Assembly (NCBI GenBank): GCA_017795025.1
Contig: CP051243.1
Coordinates: forward strand, 2,175,501 to 2,239,500
DNA from: Flavobacteriales bacterium
GTDB taxonomy: Bacteria > Bacteroidota > Bacteroidia > Flavobacteriales > Schleiferiaceae
DNA length: 64,000 nt
Reading direction: 5' to 3'
Below are positions 32,458 to 39,907 of the stretch, piece after piece. The position numbers and the translations under genes were made by a program. The notes beneath the pieces were generated by a model. The model had not been told where the DNA came from and did no database searches. It saw nothing but the letters and a program-made list of their open reading frames with translations. How positions within the stretch are numbered: position 1 is the stretch's first letter; every line of letters starts with the position of its first letter.

Positions 32458-32607
32458 CCAAAAATTAGCATCGACCGCGAGAGCATGGGCAAGTCTCTAA
32501 AAGAAAGCTTGAAGCAACAAGGTCAGGAAATTCGCGACCTCTTTAAAAAAGAAGAAAAAAAGGAGGAACAAGGCACTGGGCTTAAATTTGAGTGGGATGA
32601 AGGCTAG
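32458..32607 (+). pseudogene. 150-bp direct repeat, copy 2 (orphan 3' end of AsmA-like gene)
   Basis: A detached copy of the last 49 codons and stop of the AsmA-like gene. An in-frame TGA lies directly before it and there is no start, so it cannot be translated as part of a larger protein. All three changes relative to copy 1 are silent, meaning the two copies separated while both were still coding, as expected if one came from a related strain or element. Downstream lies the promoter region of the nuclease gene. Confidence 0.9.
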
Positions 32608-32668
32608 CCTGAGGCAGCAATTCAAAAGTTAATTGACACTGGCTTAACTTATGCTTACATAACATTTG

Positions 32669-32676
32669 TAACTTCG
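32669..32676 (+). promoter_or_regulatory. Putative -7 box TAACTTCG for the nuclease cluster
   Basis: One-base variant of TAnnTTTG, 17 bases before ATG 32694. It would start the long transcript covering the nuclease, the large secreted proteins and possibly the receptor genes. Confidence 0.4.
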
Positions 32677-32693
32677 CGCCCCAATTGTGAGGT

Positions 32694-33989
32694 ATGCTGA
32701 GAGGATTTATTGCACTCATTCTTTGTTGTTTAAGCTTCCAAGGCTTTGCGCAAACCGAAACCATCAAAGTGGTTTCTTACAATTTAATGTGGTATAAAAC
32801 AGGTTCTGCGCCCTGTAATCATAGTCGGACCAGCTCCCAACGTGATGCTGATTTGCAAACCATCGTTGATTACCTCGCCCCAGATGTTATGGTGGTTCAA
32901 GAGCTAGGTAACGCCCCGGTGAATCCATTGGTGATGTTGAGCGATATTTTTAATGTAAATGGCATAAGCCATTACGACCGAGCGGGCAGCAGTAACAACA
33001 GTTCGAGCAGCCTTGTAAATATGCTCTTCTACAATTCGGATAAACTGGAACTGGTTTCCCAAGACTTTATCGACCTCGATATTAATAATAGTCCCCTCAT
33101 CCGAGTAATTGACTTTTACCGACTTTATGTTAAAGACCCCGGTTTAGGCAGCCCGGGTGTAGATACCGTGTTTTTTACCATCGGCGTATGCCATTTAAAA
33201 GCGGGTAATTCAAGTGGCGATGCGGCAGAACGTGCCCGAGCCACTGCTGCGGTTATGCAGTATATCGACCAAAACGTGGGTGATGATAACGTCCTTTTCG
33301 CAGGTGACTTTAATGTGTACAGCGCCAATCAAACCGCTTTCCAAACCCTAGTAAACTACAGTACTAATCCAGCCATTAGTTTTAACGATCCCGAAAACCA
33401 AATGGGAAGCTGGAACAACAATAGCAGTTTTGCGAATTACCATACCCAAAGCACGCACAGCAGCTCGCAAGGTTGCTTTAGTGGTGGTGGCATGGATGAT
33501 CGCTTTGACTTTATCCTCATCTCCGATGCCATTAGTAATAATACTGATGGTTTGGCTTTTAGCGACTATCGTGCTGTGGGTCAGGATGGAAGCAGCTATA
33601 ATGGCAATTTAAACACTTCTTCCAACTTTAATGTTAACAGCACGGTAGCTAGTGCCCTCTATAATTTTAGTGATCACCTTCCGGTAGAAATCGAATTGGA
33701 AGCCAGTGTAAGTGGTATTGGACTAAATCCGGTTGACTGGATTCAAAAGGCCTGGACTATTGAAAACCCATTCGGTCAAAGTTTGCAGATGAGATTTAAA
33801 GGGGCTCTAGCGCATCGACCCCTTAAGGTGCAAATCTTATCCATCAACGGACAAGTAATGGGTACTTGGTCCAAGCAAGGGAATACAGAACTGGAAATTG
33901 AAACCGCCCATCTGCCGCAAGGCCTATACTTAATCCAGTTGCAAGATGGTGATCAGGTATTGGAAACTCGAAAAGCGATTAAAAAATGA
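32694..33989 (+). CDS. Secreted endonuclease/exonuclease/phosphatase-family enzyme
   Basis: 431 residues: signal peptide 1-19 (QGFAQ), then an EEP fold (about 25-330) with IKVVSYNLMWY, the metal ligand Glu in MVVQELGN, LFAGDFNVYS (catalytic D-x-N) and a late FSDHLPVEIEL with the active-site D-H. These are the signatures of DNase I-like/phosphodiesterase enzymes, so DNA, RNA or a phospho-compound is the likely substrate outside the cell. The last 75 residues resemble a divergent T9SS type A domain (LKVQILSINGQVMGTW ... LPQGLYLIQLQDGD) lacking the usual YPNP. It overlaps the next gene by four bases, so it is the first gene of the cluster. Confidence 0.88.
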   Translation: MLRGFIALILCCLSFQGFAQTETIKVVSYNLMWYKTGSAPCNHSRTSSQRDADLQTIVDYLAPDVMVVQELGNAPVNPLVMLSDIFNVNGISHYDRAGSSNNSSSSLVNMLFYNSDKLELVSQDFIDLDINNSPLIRVIDFYRLYVKDPGLGSPGVDTVFFTIGVCHLKAGNSSGDAAERARATAAVMQYIDQNVGDDNVLFAGDFNVYSANQTAFQTLVNYSTNPAISFNDPENQMGSWNNNSSFANYHTQSTHSSSQGCFSGGGMDDRFDFILISDAISNNTDGLAFSDYRAVGQDGSSYNGNLNTSSNFNVNSTVASALYNFSDHLPVEIELEASVSGIGLNPVDWIQKAWTIENPFGQSLQMRFKGALAHRPLKVQILSINGQVMGTWSKQGNTELEIETAHLPQGLYLIQLQDGDQVLETRKAIKK

Positions 33990-36160
33990 AGCCGTTCTTA
34001 GGATTTGCTTGCCTCATTGGGCTTATTATTTCAGGAAATCTCTCCGCGCAGAGCTACCAAGAAAAAACAACCTCAGCCAGTAATGTACGCTTAAATGTTA
34101 CCAACCTAGGAACCTTTGGAAATGCCTTTCGTGGTTATCGCGATGGTACCGGTAATCCCAGTGCCGAATATCCCGCTGGCTCGGGAGTAGAGCACATTTT
34201 TGAAGGTGGAATTTGGATTGGAGGCAAGGAAAATGGCGGACAAATTGTGGTTTCCACTTCGGCCTACGATGCCCCACAAGGCTATGCGCCAGGGCGCGGG
34301 GGATTTGAATTTCACGTAGACACCAGCATCACCGGAAATGCCCGTAACCTACAGGAATTTAGTAGCCTATTCGACAGTCGCTATTTTGCTCCTGATGCTG
34401 TATCGCATCAAGACTACGTGGCCACCTTTAGCGATAAAAGTATCGTGGTGCCCGGAACCCAAATTCCTATTAACGATCATACGCGTCCCATGGATGTGCG
34501 CGTAGAGATGGAAACTTATAATTGGAATTACAATTTTACCGACTTCATGGTCATCGTTAACCTTCGTTTTTACAATGAAGGTCAAAATACCTACGACGAT
34601 GTTTACACCGCCCTTTGGAATAATACCGTGGTACGAAATGTAAACATTACCCCAGCCGGAGCGGGCGGCTCGGCCTTTTACAATCGCGGAGGTAACGGCT
34701 TTATGGATTCCTTGGGCCTCGCCTATTGCTATGATGCTGCGGGAGATTTAGGTTTTACCGAAAGCTATGTGGGGCAAAAGTTTCTCGGCGCCACGGATAA
34801 AGAAGGATTTCACCACCCCGACCTCGACAGCAACTTCAACCCACTTAGCGGAACTTGGGAGCAAGATGATTTTATGCTCAATTACAATGCTTGGGTGTTT
34901 AACGATTTTAGTGCCGACTTCGCCTTTCCAACTACCGAGAATGATCGCTACCAAAAGATGAGTCAGGGTTTGAATCAAAACCCCTGTTGGGATAATCCTA
35001 GCGACCCCGCTTGTAATGGTCGTGATTTTCAGGCGGAACTCAATGTAGCTGGTAATCGCTCCGACCTTATCTCGGCCGGTCCCTTTAACAGCTTTGGCCC
35101 AGGGGACCTTATTGAGGTTTCCTTTGCCTACGTATTTGCTAAGAAAAATGAAGATGGGAACCCTAATCAGGATAACAACCTGGTACAACGCCAAAATTTA
35201 ATCAGCAATGCCGGATGGGCGCAACAAGCTTTTAATGGGGAAGACCAAAACTTCAACGGTATCTTAGATGCCGGAGAGGATAATGATGGCGATGGGGAAA
35301 TCACCCGCTTCATCCTTCCTTCACCACCTAGCATTCCCTATACTCGTGTAGAGCCCGGTGATGGTCAAATCGAAATTTACTGGTCCGATAATGCCGAGCG
35401 GAGTATTGATCCCATCAGCAACCGCGAAGACTTTGAAGGCTACCGTCTCTACCTTTCGAAACTCGGCTTTGATGTTACTGGAGTTCAAGATTTAAATCGG
35501 GACTTTAGCTTGATTGCGCAGTATGACAAGGCGGGAAATAACCTTTTTAATGAAACCGGCTTTGGTTCCGTAAAATTAGCCGAGCCTTACTATTTTGATG
35601 ATGACACTACCGCTTATCATTATAAGTATGTAATCGACAATATTCCCAATGGCTGGCAATATGCCACTGCCGTTACCGCCTTTGATGAGGGCAATCCTGA
35701 AAGTAATTTAGAATCTCTGGAAAGCTCCTTCCTTGCCAACAATAACCGGGCTTTTGCCGGAACCGGGCCGAATGAAAACATGGAGGAAAATCAACCCTTC
35801 GTGTACCCTAACCCTTATTACTATGGTGCCGCTTGGGAGGGGAAATCTAATTTCCAGGAAGAAAGCCGAAAAATCATATTTGCCAATTTACCCGCTCGCT
35901 GTGTAATTCGCATCTACACCAGCGGAGGTGACTTTATCGATGAAATTCGTCATGATGAAAATTACGACGGAAGCGATACCCGTTGGTTCCGAACCTTTGG
36001 CGCGGAAGACGCGGGCGAAAACCGCTTTAGTGGCGGTGAACACGCCTGGGATTTACTCTCGGTAGAGAGTCAAATTATCAGTCGTGGTTTATACATGTAT
36101 TCAGTAGAGGATTTAGATAGCGGTGAGCAGTTCACCGGAAAATTTGTGATAATTAAGTAA
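33986..36160 (+). CDS. Large secreted protein with FlgD/T9SS-like C-terminus
   Basis: 724 residues. Signal peptide about 1-22 (NLSAQSY). The N-terminal half (LNVTNLGTFGNAFRGY ... EHIFEGGIWIGGKENGG) resembles a family of large secreted proteins found beside TonB receptors in Bacteroidota and relatives; the family function is not known to me. A fibronectin-type-III-like region occupies about 450-590 and contains an acidic Ca-binding-like loop just before (DQNFNGILDAGEDNDGDGE). The C-terminal 120 residues contain VYPNPYYYG and IRIYTSGGDFIDEIR, ending LDSGEQFTGKFVIIK, like FlgD-type or T9SS sorting domains. Four-base overlap with the nuclease gene upstream and ten bases to the next suggests one transcript. 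Confidence 0.7.
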   Translation: MKPFLGFACLIGLIISGNLSAQSYQEKTTSASNVRLNVTNLGTFGNAFRGYRDGTGNPSAEYPAGSGVEHIFEGGIWIGGKENGGQIVVSTSAYDAPQGYAPGRGGFEFHVDTSITGNARNLQEFSSLFDSRYFAPDAVSHQDYVATFSDKSIVVPGTQIPINDHTRPMDVRVEMETYNWNYNFTDFMVIVNLRFYNEGQNTYDDVYTALWNNTVVRNVNITPAGAGGSAFYNRGGNGFMDSLGLAYCYDAAGDLGFTESYVGQKFLGATDKEGFHHPDLDSNFNPLSGTWEQDDFMLNYNAWVFNDFSADFAFPTTENDRYQKMSQGLNQNPCWDNPSDPACNGRDFQAELNVAGNRSDLISAGPFNSFGPGDLIEVSFAYVFAKKNEDGNPNQDNNLVQRQNLISNAGWAQQAFNGEDQNFNGILDAGEDNDGDGEITRFILPSPPSIPYTRVEPGDGQIEIYWSDNAERSIDPISNREDFEGYRLYLSKLGFDVTGVQDLNRDFSLIAQYDKAGNNLFNETGFGSVKLAEPYYFDDDTTAYHYKYVIDNIPNGWQYATAVTAFDEGNPESNLESLESSFLANNNRAFAGTGPNENMEENQPFVYPNPYYYGAAWEGKSNFQEESRKIIFANLPARCVIRIYTSGGDFIDEIRHDENYDGSDTRWFRTFGAEDAGENRFSGGEHAWDLLSVESQIISRGLYMYSVEDLDSGEQFTGKFVIIK

Positions 36161-36170
36161 ACTAAGAACA

Positions 36171-38396
36171 ATGAGAAGATTTCTACCCTTCTTTGCCGGA
36201 ATCCTACTTTCCGGAATGATCAGTGCCCAAAGCTCTTATCCTTTGGTAACGATCCAGCAGATTAACCAAGTAATCGACTTGGCGGCTTGTAACGATAGCT
36301 CCATTTATTTAGGCGACACCGTACGCTTCCGCGCGCACGTGGTGACAGATGGTGGCCTATCCGAAGTGCCTTCATCATCGGTCCAAGGTGGTTACCGTCC
36401 CTTCATTTATATGATTGACACCGCTGGTAATGGAGTTAGTGACTCTTTAATGGGAATTGAGGTAATGGGTGTTTATGAAGACGCCAATGGAAACGATCAA
36501 CCAGTTCCAGGGTTTACCGCATTATTCCAAGGTGATAAAGTTGAAGTGGTTGCTATTGTAGAGGAATACCAAAACAACACGCAATTAACTACAATAGGAG
36601 CAAATTCGGTTACCCTAATTTCTTCGGGCGACTTGCCATCATCTGCTTTCATCCCGAAAGTGTTGCCAGTAGCGGATTTCAATAATACTCAGCGAGTGAA
36701 TAATGTTCAAACAGGTGAGTATTGGCAGAATAGCTTCGTGGAGATTCAAAATGTGACTGTAGTGCAAGTGCTTCCATTTAATGGAAATAGAGTTAGCTTT
36801 AATGTTGCAGATGCTAATGGTAATATTATTAATGTCTCAGACCGGTTCCTGGCGCAGCGCACTCCATCCCATACAATAGTAAACCCGAACTCTCCTTCCG
36901 CTAGCGGTACTGGATCTTTCGTAGCTCCTTCCGTAGGTACTTTCTATTCTTCTTTAAAAGGTATTATCCGTCATTCAGGTAACGGTTGTACTGGTGGAAC
37001 CGGTCGTGGTTACGAAATCAACCCATTCGATTCTACCCATTACGCGGTTGGTGCCTCTGCGCCAAATATTACCAATGTATTTAGTTTCCCCGTGGTACCC
37101 AGCAGCAGCGATTCGGTACTTATTAGTGCTGATATTAGCGATGCTGATGGAACCATCGACACTGTACAATTATACTGGAGCGCGAACAGCAGCACTCCTT
37201 CCGGATCTTTCAGCTGGGTTAACATGAGCCTCGCCAGTGGTTCTACTTACGAATACTACATCCCAGCTCAGGCTGATGGTAGCATCGTTCGTTACTGGAT
37301 TCGCGCGGTAGACAATAGCGGTTCGGCCGTAGTTTATCCAGCTAGCCCTTCTGGCTTAGCCAATCCTTACTTTAACCACTATGCCGTTCGCGACAATGGT
37401 TTACGCATCTTCGATATTCAGTACAGTGGCAACGGAACCGGCGCTAGTGTATTTGAAGGTCAAACCGTAACAGTTCGTGGATTCATCACCTCTGCCCGTC
37501 GTGATTGCGATTTGGAATACGTATACCTACAAGATCCTAATGATACCATTTATGCTGGTATTGCTTTGATTCCTAACCAGGACCTAGACAATGTTTACCG
37601 CGATCAAGAAATCGTTGTAACGGGTACCGTTCAAGAAACCTTTGGGGTTACTTATTTGAATGTAGACAACTACGTAGGTTTAAGCAACAGCCAAACCATT
37701 ATGCCGACCCCAATCGATCCTTCTGATGCTAATTTAGATATGGAGATGTACGAAGGGATGTTGGTTTCGTACCAAAACCCGAATGGTGGTCAGATTTACA
37801 TTACTGATGGTGATGTTGGTTTTGCAGAATACACCATTGGTACCGACCCAAGCTTCGGCATGAGCCAGTCTTCTCGTGTATTAGCCGGTCGTCAGAGTGG
37901 TACTTCAGCCACCTCTAGCTTATACGTTTCCTTAATTTCCGATTCTAGCTATGTAACCAACAATGGTACTTTACAGGTACCTGCTATTATTGCCAATACC
38001 AGCATGACTATGGACGCCATGCACGGTATCCTTTGGTACAGCTTTGGAAATTACAAATTGTTACCTCGTAACAACTTTGATATCGTAAACCTAAGTGTGC
38101 CTGTTGATACAAACGGATGTAACGTTCCTACTAACGTGAGCATCGATGAAGTGGCCGCGGCCGACCTATCTGTGTATCCAAACCCAGCTCATGATGCTGT
38201 AAATATTAGCAGCCCTAATGGCAAGGTAAGCTTCCGCTTGATGGACCTAAATGGTCGTGTGGTATTAAGCAGCAACGACGATGCGCAAGCCCACACTTTA
38301 AACGTAAGTCAATTGGTAGCCGGAGTTTATGTTTTAACCACCATTGAAACTAAAACCGGATTGAGCAGCACCCATAAAATTGTGGTAAGCCACTAA
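36171..38396 (+). CDS. Secreted OB-fold-containing protein with T9SS type A signal
   Basis: 741 residues. Signal peptide about 1-19. Two OB-like regions: one around residues 40-170 (FTALFQGDKVEVVAIVEEYQ) and a clearer one around 425-520 (GQTVTVRGFITSARRD, VYLQDPND, DQEIVVTGTVQE). Such folds accompany secreted nucleases of the ExeM/EddB type. A middle domain (about 300-400) looks immunoglobulin-like. The C-terminus is a standard T9SS type A domain (LSVYPNPAHDAVNIS ... LVAGVYVLTTIETK). No nuclease active site is visible in this protein itself. Two genes after a secreted EEP nuclease, it may bind nucleic acid for it. A terminator follows. Confidence 0.75.
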   Translation: MRRFLPFFAGILLSGMISAQSSYPLVTIQQINQVIDLAACNDSSIYLGDTVRFRAHVVTDGGLSEVPSSSVQGGYRPFIYMIDTAGNGVSDSLMGIEVMGVYEDANGNDQPVPGFTALFQGDKVEVVAIVEEYQNNTQLTTIGANSVTLISSGDLPSSAFIPKVLPVADFNNTQRVNNVQTGEYWQNSFVEIQNVTVVQVLPFNGNRVSFNVADANGNIINVSDRFLAQRTPSHTIVNPNSPSASGTGSFVAPSVGTFYSSLKGIIRHSGNGCTGGTGRGYEINPFDSTHYAVGASAPNITNVFSFPVVPSSSDSVLISADISDADGTIDTVQLYWSANSSTPSGSFSWVNMSLASGSTYEYYIPAQADGSIVRYWIRAVDNSGSAVVYPASPSGLANPYFNHYAVRDNGLRIFDIQYSGNGTGASVFEGQTVTVRGFITSARRDCDLEYVYLQDPNDTIYAGIALIPNQDLDNVYRDQEIVVTGTVQETFGVTYLNVDNYVGLSNSQTIMPTPIDPSDANLDMEMYEGMLVSYQNPNGGQIYITDGDVGFAEYTIGTDPSFGMSQSSRVLAGRQSGTSATSSLYVSLISDSSYVTNNGTLQVPAIIANTSMTMDAMHGILWYSFGNYKLLPRNNFDIVNLSVPVDTNGCNVPTNVSIDEVAAADLSVYPNPAHDAVNISSPNGKVSFRLMDLNGRVVLSSNDDAQAHTLNVSQLVAGVYVLTTIETKTGLSSTHKIVVSH

Positions 38397-38408
38397 ATAT
38401 ATTTAGGA

Positions 38409-38437
38409 GGGAGTCTACTTCGGTAGACTCCCTTTTT
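38409..38437 (+). terminator. Intrinsic terminator within the cluster
   Basis: Ten-base perfect stem GGGAGTCTAC / GTAGACTCCC closed by a TTCG tetraloop and followed by five T. It divides the secreted-protein genes from the lipoprotein/receptor genes, so the second half is transcribed separately or by partial read-through. Confidence 0.92.
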
Positions 38438-38449
38438 AATCTTCCAGCT

Positions 38450-39907
38450 ATGCCGGGAAAAATTAGAATTACAGTTTTAGGATTGGCGCTCCTACTCATC
38501 GTGGGAAGTTGTCGCAAGGGGGAAATCGCTCGCAATGGGATTCCCGATACCTTCATTAGCTACGAAGCCATTAACCTCACCGGGCAAAACCGTTTAAACT
38601 CTTCGGTACGTCTTACTTGGTATGGTACCGATGGCGATGGTTACATTACGGGATATGAGCTTTCGCTCGATAACCAAAATTGGTTTTATACCACCACTCA
38701 AGATTCTGTTTTTCTTTTTGATATTCCTGCCGGTCAGGATTCGGCCGACATTAGCTTTTTCGTGCGTGCGATTGATAATGATGATAATATTGATCCCAGC
38801 CCGGCTTTTTTAAATGTACCCTTAATCAACACCCCTCCAGATGCGGCTTTCCTCGACGATCGCGGGCCCTCTGATACTGCTTTTATAGCCGCCACCTTTT
38901 TCTGGCAAGCTTCCGACCCTGATGGTGACAACACCTTAAAATCGGTTGAACTAAAAATTAATGATGGAGACTGGACCGAAATTGATCGCAGTCAAAACCT
39001 CATCACCTTCCTTCCCGATACCGCTGCTCAAAATGGCAGCACCACGGCCGAAATTTATTACGGCAACTCCACCGCTCCTGCCAACACCACTATTAACGGA
39101 ATTCGCGTAAACGACACCAACCGCGTTTACATCCGCTCCATTGATATTGCCGATGCGGTAAGCGATGTGGATACCAGCGAAGTATTCTTCTTCCGCGCCA
39201 AGCAAAGTGGTGTAAATATGCTTTGGATCTCCGGACACAATTCAAGCATCACCGCCGAGTACCGCTCCTATTTGCAGGCCAATAATCTCAATTACGATTT
39301 CCTAAACTTTGGCTATGCCCAAGGCGCCAATTTGCCGGTTTACTTTGAACCCACCGTCCAACTGATTTTTGATCAATACCAAACCGCATTTTTAAACCTT
39401 CCGGCTACCAATTTCCGTAATGCTGTTACCGGAGATGAAAAGCCCTTGATTGATTACTTGGCTCCTATTATCCAAAACTTTACCGATAATGGTGGGAAAT
39501 ATTTCCTCACCACCCAATTAACCAGCACCCAGGATTTAAGCGAGTCGCGCTCCGTATACCCAATTGATGATGTAGTCTTATCCACCGTACCTGGATCTCA
39601 AGCTCGGATTGTTACCGATTCGGCATTAGTCAATTTAACCGATACCGCTCGCTTTCCAGCATTACCTCCCAACAACGTAGAGTTTGGTGTAGTACCTATG
39701 GTTGCATCTGCGGACGCTCAAGATTTTTACCGTGCTCAAATTACACGCTTCCGCGGATGGAATGGTAGCTCCGAAACGGTGGCCGCTATCCGTAGAAGGA
39801 ACAATAAAATATCGCAAGTCTTCTTCTGCCTCGAGCTTCATCGATTTGATGAAACACCCGGTAGTTTAGAATCTTTAATCGGTGAAATATTTACGAATGA
39901 ATTCTAA
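38450..39907 (+). CDS. Surface-type lipoprotein, partner of TonB receptor
   Basis: 485 residues with a lipoprotein signal (LALLLIVGSC, Cys near residue 21). After it come Ig/fibronectin-like domains: SSVRLTWYGTDGDGYITGYELSLD and, around residue 150, TFFWQASDPDGDNTLKSVELKIND, then an alpha/beta-looking C-terminal half (MLWISGHNSSITAEYRSYLQANNLNYDFLNFG) that resembles a ThuA or glutamine-amidotransferase-like fold only loosely. No SusD features are present. It overlaps the receptor gene start by 11 bases, which argues for tight coupling of the two products. Function unknown. Confidence 0.75.
   Translation: MPGKIRITVLGLALLLIVGSCRKGEIARNGIPDTFISYEAINLTGQNRLNSSVRLTWYGTDGDGYITGYELSLDNQNWFYTTTQDSVFLFDIPAGQDSADISFFVRAIDNDDNIDPSPAFLNVPLINTPPDAAFLDDRGPSDTAFIAATFFWQASDPDGDNTLKSVELKINDGDWTEIDRSQNLITFLPDTAAQNGSTTAEIYYGNSTAPANTTINGIRVNDTNRVYIRSIDIADAVSDVDTSEVFFFRAKQSGVNMLWISGHNSSITAEYRSYLQANNLNYDFLNFGYAQGANLPVYFEPTVQLIFDQYQTAFLNLPATNFRNAVTGDEKPLIDYLAPIIQNFTDNGGKYFLTTQLTSTQDLSESRSVYPIDDVVLSTVPGSQARIVTDSALVNLTDTARFPALPPNNVEFGVVPMVASADAQDFYRAQITRFRGWNGSSETVAAIRRRNNKISQVFFCLELHRFDETPGSLESLIGEIFTNEF

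Noticed and set aside
32349-32480. Short open frame (about 35 codons) at the right end of the insert as a gene
   Set aside because: No start codon or ribosome signal, and the frame ends inside the repeated AsmA fragment; more likely junk at the junction.
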